DNA of 6,595 nt, taken from assembly GCA_027007865.1 (NCBI GenBank), contig JALTEE010000351.1, forward strand, positions 1 to 6,595, in the 5' to 3' direction. A program made the translations under genes and the position numbers. Below are positions 1 through 5,704 of the stretch, one piece after another. Below the pieces are notes generated by a model, which did not search any database, had not been told where the DNA came from, and saw only the letters and a program-made list of their open reading frames with translations. This stretch comes from a bacterium (GTDB lineage: Bacteria > UBP14 > UBA6098 > B30-G16). Each line of letters starts with the position of its first letter. Within the stretch, counting starts at the first letter, position 1.

Positions 1-723
1 TGCACCCGCGACTTGAATGATTTTGCCACTTTTGACCGATGAAGACACATATCTATCGTCGATGCCGGAAAGGCTGTCTATGAAAGCGAAATTTTTAAAT
101 ACATCGAAGGAGTCCGCATAAGCGGATGCGAGGCAACCGTCGGATGCCCAAAGAGCGCAATCCAGCATAGCGAATTCATCTCCATAGACAGTGTCGGTCA
201 GTCCAGGCGCGATAATTATATGATTCTCGTCCGTGTCGGGCACGGCGGGTTCGACCTGAACAAATGTTCCGCTGCGTTCCACATATCCGTCTGCATCCTC
301 GATTTCGAGTGTTGCAGTGAAAACTCCCCGTCGAGAATATGTGTATGATAGTGTTTCGCCTGTATCCGCATTCGCAAACATATTTGGCGGCTCGCTGTCG
401 GGCGTCCAATTCCCCTCAGATGCGCCCGCTCCGGGGAAGAAATAATCCGAATATTCGTCAGAATTGGCGAAAAATATCCACGAACTGCGCACTATGCTGG
501 TATCTGTGAGAACTTCGTATGAAAAATCGCCGTTATCGCCGACCGTTAGTTCGCCTGGTCCCAATATATTCTGAATATATGGTGGGTCGATGTTTGTTGC
601 ATTTGTGTCTGGGCAATCAGGGCATCTTTGACATTCTTCGCATTCTTTGCTGCATCCGGCAAACATCGTTAGAACCAGCATTGAGGCGAGTAAAATAAAT
701 AGAACGACACCGAGCAAACGCAT
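1..723 (-). CDS. PKD-like domain lipoprotein with cysteine cluster, 3' end missing
   Basis: This reading frame starts at ATG 723-721 and stays open for 241 codons to the left edge, so its C-terminus lies outside the window. A good Shine-Dalgarno AAAGGAG (735-729) lies 5 nt before the start. Residues 1-23 form a hydrophobic signal peptide ending in a lipobox-like F-A-G-C with Cys24, so a lipid-anchored envelope protein is likely. Four more cysteines follow at 28, 31, 34 and 37. Residues about 55-160 look like a PKD/Ig-like beta-sandwich: the stretch around 122-160 has the typical G..LSYTYSRRGVFTATL and EDADGYVE pattern. Residues 162-241 carry two cysteines (about 188 and 197) and are unrecognised. 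PKD domains usually serve extracellular binding; no enzymatic motif is seen. It is transcribed divergently from the pilT-recA run, so a functional link cannot be assumed. The lipoprotein call is fairly sure, the PKD call moderate. Confidence 0.8.
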   Translation of the reverse strand, partial: MRLLGVVLFILLASMLVLTMFAGCSKECEECQRCPDCPDTNATNIDPPYIQNILGPGELTVGDNGDFSYEVLTDTSIVRSSWIFFANSDEYSDYFFPGAGASEGNWTPDSEPPNMFANADTGETLSYTYSRRGVFTATLEIEDADGYVERSGTFVQVEPAVPDTDENHIIIAPGLTDTVYGDEFAMLDCALWASDGCLASAYADSFDVFKNFAFIDSLSGIDDRYVSSSVKSGKIIQVAGA

Positions 724-760
724 ATTATCTCCTTTCGGTTTGAAAAATCCCATTTTAATA

Positions 761-788
761 TGTATATAATATTTAAAAAATATTTCAA
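761..788 (-). promoter_or_regulatory. candidate sigma-70-type promoter of the lipoprotein gene
   Basis: On the minus strand TTGAAA (788-783) is followed after 16 nt by TATACA (766-761). This would start a transcript about 30 nt before the lipoprotein ATG at 723. The match is partial and the region is so AT-rich that chance matches are likely, so this is only a candidate. Confidence 0.3.
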
Positions 789-806
789 AAGCAATGATAA
801 ATTTTA

Positions 807-832
807 TTTTTTATTGCGGTCTCAATAAAAAA
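807..832. repeat. perfect 10-bp inverted repeat, possible operator
   Basis: The arm TTTTTTATTG (807-816) is repeated exactly as its reverse complement CAATAAAAAA (823-832), with a 6-nt spacer CGGTCT. It lies 51 nt upstream of pilT and about 85 nt upstream of the divergent lipoprotein start, where a shared operator would be expected. The stem has only one G-C pair, so it is a poor terminator hairpin, and no gene is known to end here in either direction. Protein binding is inferred from symmetry and position only. Confidence 0.45.
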
Positions 833-883
833 CGATAAGTTATCAAAGATAAGAAAATATTTGCGTGGGAAAAAGGAGGCGAT

Positions 884-1948
884 ATGAAACTCGATAAATT
901 TTTTCTGAAAGCAATAAGTCAAGGCGCGTCGGATATTCATTTTAAAGCGGGCAGCGCACCTATCGTTAGGATGTTCGGCGACCTGTTTATTGTGAAAGGT
1001 CCGCCGCTGCGCTCCGACGACATTACAAATCTCGTTTTCGAGCTTCTCGCACAGGCAAAAGGGAAACATCTCCGGTCATTCACGGAAATCGATACGACAT
1101 ATTCGATTCCGGGAAAGGCACGGTTCAGAGTAAATATATATCGTTCGCGAGGAGAATATGCTGTTGCGATGAGATATATTCCACTCGCTATTCCTACATT
1201 AGATGATTTGCGAGTTCCAAGTGTTGTGAGGCTTCTCGCCAGGCGCCCTCGCGGATTGGTTCTCGTAACGGGCATTACCGGTTCGGGCAAAACGACGACA
1301 CTCGCTTCATCCATTCAATTCGTAAATGAAAATCGAAAAGCACACATAATAACAATCGAAGACCCTGTGGAATTTGTATATACCGACAATCATTCTATCA
1401 TTCATCAGCGGGAAGTCGGAATCGACACGCCGAATTTCATCACGGCGCTTCGCGCTGCACTGCGCGAAGACCCCGATGTTGTTATGGTTGGTGAAATGCG
1501 CGATGTGGATACAATCGCAACGGTGCTGCAAGCTGCTGAAACGGGACATCTCGTATTCTCGACTTTCCATACCGTCGATGTCAAAGAGACTATCGCTCGA
1601 ATAATATCGTATTTCCCGGAGAGTCAGCAGCAGCAGGTTCGTTCTCAAATTGCAGCGAACATAATCGGTATTATTTCGCAAAGGCTTGCCAAACGCAGAG
1701 ACAGGAAAGGATTGGTTCTTGCCGCGGAAGTATTGATAAATACTCCGACGATACGCTCCGCAATACTCGAGAATAGAATTGCGGAGATACCGATGTTGCT
1801 TTCGAAAGGCGCGGAAGAATATAGTATGCAGACATTTGACCAGGCTGCTGTAAAATTATTCAAGGAAGGCATAATCACCGAAGAAGTCGGGCGCTCGACC
1901 GCGACAAATCCGTCCGAATTCGACAGGTCGATTAAATTTACAAGATAA
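884..1948 (+). CDS. pilT: type IV pilus retraction ATPase, PilT family
   Basis: PilT is the hexameric cytoplasmic motor that hydrolyses ATP to depolymerise type IV pili, powering twitching, surface contact and, in competent bacteria, DNA uptake. At 354 residues the protein has the normal family length. The N-terminal PAS-like domain begins with the PilT signature around residues 14-33 (GASDIHFKAG...RMFGDL). The ATPase core has Walker A GITGSGKTT (130-138), an Asp box ITIEDPVEF (156-164), Walker B region REDPDVVMVGEMRD (194-207) and a His box ETGHLVFSTFHT (219-230). The region TIRSAILENRIAEIP corresponds to the AIRNLIRE segment typical of PilT. The start is supported by AAGGAGG 4 nt upstream. 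PilT is preferred to PilU because of the AIRN-like and Q-R-E-V/DT segments. No other pilus gene is in the window. It is first in the plus-strand run, 41 nt before pgpA. Confidence 0.93.
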   Translation: MKLDKFFLKAISQGASDIHFKAGSAPIVRMFGDLFIVKGPPLRSDDITNLVFELLAQAKGKHLRSFTEIDTTYSIPGKARFRVNIYRSRGEYAVAMRYIPLAIPTLDDLRVPSVVRLLARRPRGLVLVTGITGSGKTTTLASSIQFVNENRKAHIITIEDPVEFVYTDNHSIIHQREVGIDTPNFITALRAALREDPDVVMVGEMRDVDTIATVLQAAETGHLVFSTFHTVDVKETIARIISYFPESQQQQVRSQIAANIIGIISQRLAKRRDRKGLVLAAEVLINTPTIRSAILENRIAEIPMLLSKGAEEYSMQTFDQAAVKLFKEGIITEEVGRSTATNPSEFDRSIKFTR

Positions 1949-1989
1949 CAACACATTTTTCACTTTCTGCAATATAAAATCATGCTTCT

Positions 1990-2442
1990 ATGAGAATTTT
2001 TACTAAAATTATCGCCACATTTTTTGGAATGGGATACAGTCCGCTCGCCTCGGGAACTGCTGGCAGTGCACTCGCCGCTGTAATTATCTGGTTCTTTTTG
2101 CCAACGCAATCGTATTGGTATATCGCTGGCGTGCTTGTTTTTATTCCACTTGCTGCACCGTTCTGCGGAGTTGGCGAAAAATTCTGGAAGGTGGAAGATT
2201 CACGAAAAATTGTTCTCGACGAAGCGGTTGGAATGGCGATAACTTATGCGTATATTCAGAAGGATTGGCGACTTTTCCTCGTGGGATTTTTTCTTTTTAG
2301 ATTGTATGATATTATAAAAATCCCGCCAGCGGGCGCAGCGGAAAAAATCAAAGGCGGATGGGGCGTTCTCCTCGACGATGTCGTCGTCGGAATTTATGCC
2401 AACATAGGATTGTGGATTGTTATATATTTTGCAAAAATTTGA
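1990..2442 (+). CDS. pgpA: phosphatidylglycerophosphatase A
   Basis: PgpA is a small inner-membrane phosphatase that dephosphorylates phosphatidylglycerol phosphate to phosphatidylglycerol, the last step of PG synthesis. The 150-residue protein carries the family motifs in order: GMGYSPLASGTAGS (13-26), an acidic EDSRKIVLDEAVGM block (69-82), FRLYDIIKIPP (103-113, matching the usual FRxFDxxKPxP) and GVLLDDVVVGIYAN (125-138). Hydrophobic segments at about 27-37, 44-58, 95-103 and 139-148 fit a membrane protein. The second Pro of the usual KPxP motif is shifted (KIPP). No Shine-Dalgarno precedes the ATG, and an in-frame stop at 1975-1977 with no start codon after it rules out an upstream start, so initiation is either SD-independent or coupled to a tiny upstream ORF. 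It lies 41 nt after pilT in the same direction. Confidence 0.9.
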   Translation: MRIFTKIIATFFGMGYSPLASGTAGSALAAVIIWFFLPTQSYWYIAGVLVFIPLAAPFCGVGEKFWKVEDSRKIVLDEAVGMAITYAYIQKDWRLFLVGFFLFRLYDIIKIPPAGAAEKIKGGWGVLLDDVVVGIYANIGLWIVIYFAKI

Positions 2443-2459
2443 GACGGGGACAATTTTTT

Positions 2460-2534
2460 ATGAAAGCGCCACTAACACCAAATAGAACGATAACATTATC
2501 CGATAGCGAGAAAATAAGATTTTTAACGAGGTAA
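2460..2534 (+). CDS. possible 24-codon ORF or gene remnant before cinA
   Basis: ATG 2460 opens a 24-codon frame (residues MKAPLTPNRT followed by ITLSDSEKIRFLTR) that ends at TAA 2532-2534, 4 nt before the cinA start. A weak SD-like CGGGGA (2445-2450) lies 9 nt upstream. The SD of cinA (GAGG, 2528-2531) is inside its last two codons, so translation of this ORF could affect or couple to cinA translation. The composition looks protein-like rather than random. From memory it weakly resembles N-terminal stretches of some DNA methyltransferases, which would make it a decayed 5' end, but this is speculative. It may equally be untranslated spacer. Confidence 0.3.
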   Translation: MKAPLTPNRTITLSDSEKIRFLTR

Positions 2535-2538
2535 TAAA

Positions 2539-3807
2539 ATGCACACGGCATCGATAATATCTATCGGCGATGAAATTTTGCGCGGTCGCATCGTCGATAC
2601 GAATTTTGCGTATTTAGCGAAAGAATTGTTTCTGCTCGGGCTGAATGTAATTTATCATTCGACAGTTCCCGATAAGGAAGAATGGGTCTGCGCTGCATTT
2701 GGCGATGCTGTTCAGCGAGCGGAGATAGCGATTTCCACAGGTGGACTCGGACCGACTCCCGATGATGCTACACGAAAAGGATTGTGCAGATTTTTGAATA
2801 GAGAAATGAAATTCGATGCGAGAATTGCGCAAAACATCCGAAAATTCTTTGAGCACCGTGGAATAGAAATGTCCGAAAACAATCTTGCTCAAGCATACAT
2901 TCCCGAAGGAGCCGTGCCGATGGATAATCCGGAAGGAACCGCTCCCGGAATATTTTTGCGCACCGATGACAACAAGATGATTTTTCTGTTGCCAGGTCCG
3001 CCGAGAGAAATGAAAGCGGTTTTCCACTCTGTTCGCACAATCATCGAAAAGGAACTCCAACTTGTTCCACCGAAGATAAAAATCTTTCGCACAATCGGAG
3101 TTCCCGAATCGTTAATGGAAGAATGGATTTCCGCACTTGTGTTTCCCGACGATGTGAGCATTTCATATTATCCGTCTCTTCGTGGCGTGGATATTTTCAT
3201 TTCGGCAAAACAGGACGATTCTTTGAATAATGCTCAATCCCAGATTAAAAATATTCTCGAAAAATATATCTTTGCCGAAGATGACGAGGAACTTTTACTC
3301 GAACAAGTCATTGGAAAAATTCTGCGCGAGCGAAATGAGACGGTTTCGACAGCAGAATCTTGCACAGGCGGAATGTTGTCATCTCGAATAGTCGATATAC
3401 CGGGCAGTTCCGATTACTTTATCGGCGGAGTTGTTTCGTATGCTAACGAAGCGAAGACGAAAATACTCGGCGTGTGGGATAAAGATATCGAAGAATTCGG
3501 TGCAGTCAGTCAAAAAGTTGCTCGGCAGATGGCTGTCGGTGTGTGCGAAAAATTCGGTGCAACTTACGGAATTAGTATCACGGGAATCGCTGGACCAACT
3601 GGCGGCATTCCGCAGAAACCTGTTGGACTGGTATATATCGGATTCGCAGCGCCCGACGAAACTCTCATTCGACGATATACTTTTACAGGCGGGCGAGAAG
3701 CCGTGAGAACGCGCTCCGCAACCGCCGCACTGAATATTTTATGGGTGCATCTAAAATATGGCGATGTGAAAAATTATAGTTTTCAGGACGGTGGAGAATG
3801 GGTTTGA
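2539..3807 (+). CDS. cinA: CinA, two-domain ADP-ribose pyrophosphatase / NMN deamidase
   Basis: CinA joins two domains that process pyridine nucleotides. The N-terminal MoaB/MogA-like domain (COG1058) has been assigned ADP-ribose pyrophosphatase activity. The C-terminal PncC domain deamidates nicotinamide mononucleotide, recycling the NMN made by NAD-dependent DNA ligase. At 422 residues it is full length. The N-domain shows ISIGDEILRG (7-16), STGGLGPTPDDAT (66-78), a PEGTAPG stretch and LPGPPREM. The C-domain shows the catalytic AESCTGG (272-278) and SITGIAGPTGG followed by KPVG (346-363). The start at ATG 2539 has SD GAGG 7 nt upstream. The stop TGA (3805-3807) overlaps the beginning of thpR, indicating translational coupling. 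Placement with recA matches the cinA-recA clustering known from Streptococcus, Deinococcus and others, where cinA is competence- or damage-linked. All key residues I can check are present. Confidence 0.95.
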   Translation: MHTASIISIGDEILRGRIVDTNFAYLAKELFLLGLNVIYHSTVPDKEEWVCAAFGDAVQRAEIAISTGGLGPTPDDATRKGLCRFLNREMKFDARIAQNIRKFFEHRGIEMSENNLAQAYIPEGAVPMDNPEGTAPGIFLRTDDNKMIFLLPGPPREMKAVFHSVRTIIEKELQLVPPKIKIFRTIGVPESLMEEWISALVFPDDVSISYYPSLRGVDIFISAKQDDSLNNAQSQIKNILEKYIFAEDDEELLLEQVIGKILRERNETVSTAESCTGGMLSSRIVDIPGSSDYFIGGVVSYANEAKTKILGVWDKDIEEFGAVSQKVARQMAVGVCEKFGATYGISITGIAGPTGGIPQKPVGLVYIGFAAPDETLIRRYTFTGGREAVRTRSATAALNILWVHLKYGDVKNYSFQDGGEWV

Positions 3808-4382
3808 ACTCGAATAAGAAAAAAATCCGCTCTTTTTTCGCAATCGAACTTCCCGAAGAAATTCGCAGCATAATTAGCGATGATATCATCGTTCCATTGA
3901 AAAAAGTTCCTGCAAAAGTTCGCTGGGTGAAACCACAAAATATCCATCTTACACTAAGATTTCTCGGAAAAATTTCTCCGAAAATAATATCGGATATATC
4001 TTTGGCAGCAGCGGATATTGCAAAATCTATTTCGCCGATTTCGCTGCGAATAGATAGTATTGGAACATTTAGAAAAAGAAATCCGCGGATAGTATGGCTC
4101 GGCGTAGGTGGCGAAATCGAAAAATTGAGAGAATTGCACAGTGAAGTCGAAAGGATATGCTGCTCGGTTGGTTTCACACCTGATGATAGAAAATTTTCGC
4201 CGCATATTACAATTGGCAGAATAAAATCTCCCGCACACACAGAAAAACTGCTTGCGCAAATTAAAAAATTATCGATAAAATCATTGGACTTTTCGGTGAA
4301 AGAGTTTATTTTATTCAAAAGCACATTGACACCGAACGGTCCGATTTATGATGTGGTGGAAAAATTCGCGTTTAAAGCGTAG
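3798..4382 (+). CDS. thpR: RNA 2',3'-cyclic phosphodiesterase (2'-5' RNA ligase family)
   Basis: ThpR (older name LigT) is a 2H phosphoesterase that opens RNA 2',3'-cyclic phosphates to 2'-phosphates and in vitro can reversibly form 2'-5' RNA linkages. The 194-residue protein has the family length and both catalytic HxTx motifs: H50-L-T52 in NIHLTLRFLG and H136-I-T138 in FSPHITIGR, each followed by a conserved strand. It also has the usual RSFFAIELPEEIR beginning and the ending FKSTLTPNGPIYDVVEKF. The start is uncertain. ATG 3798 overlaps cinA by 10 nt and has GGAG only 1 nt before it. In-frame TTG 3804 gives a classical 4-nt TTGA overlap with the cinA stop and sits 7 nt after GGTGGAG, so it may be the true start (192 residues). 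Either way it is translationally coupled to cinA. Confidence 0.92.
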   Translation: MGLNSNKKKIRSFFAIELPEEIRSIISDDIIVPLKKVPAKVRWVKPQNIHLTLRFLGKISPKIISDISLAAADIAKSISPISLRIDSIGTFRKRNPRIVWLGVGGEIEKLRELHSEVERICCSVGFTPDDRKFSPHITIGRIKSPAHTEKLLAQIKKLSIKSLDFSVKEFILFKSTLTPNGPIYDVVEKFAFKA

Positions 4383-4392
4383 CGAAATTTTT
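4361..4392 (+). terminator. weak terminator-like hairpin at the thpR end
   Basis: AAAATTCGC (4361-4369) pairs with GCGAAATTT (4382-4390) across a 12-nt loop, with one A-A mismatch, and the T run extends to 4392. The stem is short and AT-rich and overlaps the thpR stop codon, so at best it would attenuate transcription into the serpin gene. A chance structure is quite possible. Confidence 0.22.
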
Positions 4393-4436
4393 ATCCGAAT
4401 AAATTTTGGAAATAAACTATAAGTGGGGTGGAAACA

Positions 4437-5678
4437 ATGAAAAGGTATGGATTGCTAAAAATCAGCATCGTTTTCGGGGTTCTGTTATTTTTATTTGCGA
4501 GTTGTCCAATTTTAGCGCAAAAGCGGAATACAGCGGCAAAGTCATACGATAAAATTGTTGAACCGAATTTAAAATTCGGTTTTAAACTCTTTTCCAAAAT
4601 CGTTCGGCGGGAGTATGGAAAGAACATATTTATATCTCCTCCGAGTGCCGCTATCGCTCTCGCGATGGCAAACAACAGTGCAGCAGGAAAGACGCGAGAT
4701 GAAATTGCAAAAGCGTTGCAATTGAACGATTTGACAATTTCGGAAGTGAACAGTGCTTATTCCTCGCTGCTAAACGCGTTAAAATCTCAGGATAAAAAAG
4801 TCGAACTGTTGGTTGCAAATTCTCTGTGGGGGAGAAAAGAAATCGAGTTTAAGCCCAAATTTTTAACAACAAATAATAAATACTACAATGCGGAAATCAA
4901 GTCGCTCGATTTCAGCGACCCACAGTCCGTATCCATTATCAACGGATGGGTTAGTGCAAAAACAAAAGGGCTAATTAACCAAATCATCAAGAAAATCGAC
5001 CCGAGCGCAATTCTGTTCATAATAAATGCTATATATTTCAAGGGAATATGGTCATATAAGTTCGACACAAGCAAAACCCGTAAGCACCCATTCCATTTAC
5101 TCGATGGTATGACGATTAATGTTCCGATGATGTTCCAGTCTGGGAAATATCCTTATTTCGCGACGGAAAAGTTTCAGGCTATTAGTTTGCCCTATGGAGA
5201 TGGCAGAACGAGTATGTATATCTTTTTACCCAACAAGAACTCTAATTTGAAAGAGTTTCTCGATAGTCTAAACATCAATAATTGGAAAAAATGGCGCTAT
5301 AAGTTTGTAAGAGGGAAAGGAAACATCGGCATTCCTCGGTTCAAACTCGAATATGAAACGAAATTAAACGATGTGCTGCAATCTCTCGGGATAGTTTCCG
5401 CTTTCGATGCAAAGTCGGCGGATTTCAAAAATCTTTCGGAAGCGTGTGATAGAAGAAAAGGTCCAGGGTGTTTTATAAGCGAAGTGATTCAAAAGACATT
5501 TTTAGAGGTTGATGAGGAAGGAACAAGAGCGGCAGCAGTAACAGAAATAGGGATGGCGCTTACCTCGGTAAATGTTTCGCAGCCGTTTTCGATGACAGTC
5601 GATAGACCATTTTTCTGTGCAATTGTGGATAATCGAACGCAAACAATTCTGTTTATGGGTGCGATTGTTAGACCATAA
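4437..5678 (+). CDS. secreted serpin-family protease inhibitor
   Basis: This is a complete bacterial serpin of 413 residues; serpins trap serine or cysteine proteases by cleavage of an exposed loop that then inserts into a beta-sheet. A signal sequence occupies residues 1-22 or 1-27: Cys23 follows F-A-S (lipobox-like), but ILA|Q at 25-28 would suit signal peptidase I. Conserved features are [13 protein letters not shown] (63-75), NAIYFKGIW (197-205), VPMM (229-232), [16 protein letters not shown], the hinge [13 protein letters not shown] (357-369) and the C-terminal [19 protein letters not shown]. The small-residue hinge with Thr at P14 is that of an inhibitory serpin. Counting 14 residues from P15 Gly362 puts the scissile bond at Thr376-Ser377. 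An extra segment with Cys337 and Cys345 precedes the hinge. ATG 4437 is preferred because GGGGTGG (4425-4431) lies 5 nt upstream; in-frame GTG 4428 would add three residues. The target protease is unknown. Confidence 0.93.
   Translation: MKRYGLLKISIVFGVLLFLFASCPILAQKRNTAAKSYDKIVEPNLKFGFKLFSKIVRREYGKNIFISPPSAAIALAMANNSAAGKTRDEIAKALQLNDLTISEVNSAYSSLLNALKSQDKKVELLVANSLWGRKEIEFKPKFLTTNNKYYNAEIKSLDFSDPQSVSIINGWVSAKTKGLINQIIKKIDPSAILFIINAIYFKGIWSYKFDTSKTRKHPFHLLDGMTINVPMMFQSGKYPYFATEKFQAISLPYGDGRTSMYIFLPNKNSNLKEFLDSLNINNWKKWRYKFVRGKGNIGIPRFKLEYETKLNDVLQSLGIVSAFDAKSADFKNLSEACDRRKGPGCFISEVIQKTFLEVDEEGTRAAAVTEIGMALTSVNVSQPFSMTVDRPFFCAIVDNRTQTILFMGAIVRP
5514..5580 (+). other. serpin reactive-centre loop coding segment
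   Basis: This segment codes for residues P17 (Glu360) to about P5' of the serpin. Standard numbering from the hinge gives P15 Gly362, P14 Thr363, P12-P10 Ala365-367, P4-P2 Met-Ala-Leu, P1 Thr376 (ACC 5562-5564) and P1' Ser377 (TCG 5565-5567). A small, uncharged P1 after Leu suggests an elastase- or subtilisin-like target rather than a trypsin-like one. The P1 position is inferred by counting, not shown. Confidence 0.6.
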
Positions 5679-5692
5679 AATTAGACTTTAAC

Positions 5693-5698
5693 AGGAGG
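5693..5698 (+). promoter_or_regulatory. recA ribosome binding site
   Basis: AGGAGG lies 6 nt before the ATG at 5705, a near-perfect Shine-Dalgarno site. It fixes the recA start and indicates efficient translation. The 26-nt gap after the serpin stop has room for little else. I see neither an E. coli-type CTGT-N8-ACAG box nor a Gram-positive GAAC-N4-GTTC box there or in the end of the serpin gene. Confidence 0.75.
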
Positions 5699-5704
5699 AT
5701 ATAT

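Larger units (their letters stand above)
724..883. promoter_or_regulatory. divergent intergenic promoter region
   Basis: These 160 bases separate the minus-strand lipoprotein gene from the plus-strand pilT and must hold the start signals of both. The region is very AT-rich. It contains the lipoprotein SD (729-735), a candidate minus-strand promoter, a perfect 10-bp inverted repeat (807-832), a small palindrome GATAAGTTATC (834-844) and the pilT SD AAGGAGG (873-879, 4 nt before ATG 884). I found no convincing -35/-10 pair for pilT and no LexA-type SOS box. Confidence 0.6.

Noticed and set aside
176..409. 77-codon minus-strand frame inside the lipoprotein gene
   Set aside because: It is out of frame with the lipoprotein, which has a start, SD, signal peptide and PKD-like pattern; the Arg/Cys-rich product is typical of a shifted frame.
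807..832. Reading the inverted repeat as a rho-independent terminator
   Set aside because: The stem has a single G-C pair and the flanking genes both start, not end, around this region.
785..1069. 94-codon minus-strand frame spanning the pilT start and the intergenic region
   Set aside because: It covers the pilT SD and start, reads through AT-rich non-coding sequence giving a Phe/Lys-rich tail, and has no domain.
937..1681. Minus-strand open frames of about 125 codons opposite pilT (937-1314, 1307-1681)
   Set aside because: They are antisense shadows of the PilT ATPase core and lack SD sites and recognisable domains.
3683..4324. 213-codon open frame on the minus strand opposite the cinA end and thpR
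   Set aside because: The opposite strand encodes ThpR with both catalytic HxTx motifs; the antisense frame has no recognisable motif and is rich in Phe/Ser/Ile, as expected for a shadow.
4428..4436. GTG 4428 as the serpin start
   Set aside because: The GTG lies inside the SD-like GGGGTGG run that serves ATG 4437, and the ATG gives a normal signal peptide, so the three extra codons are probably untranslated.
5436..5471. Possible intein or frameshift signature in the serpin at the CDRRKGPGC segment
   Set aside because: The reading frame continues without interruption and the conserved serpin blocks on both sides are at normal spacing apart from a short insertion.
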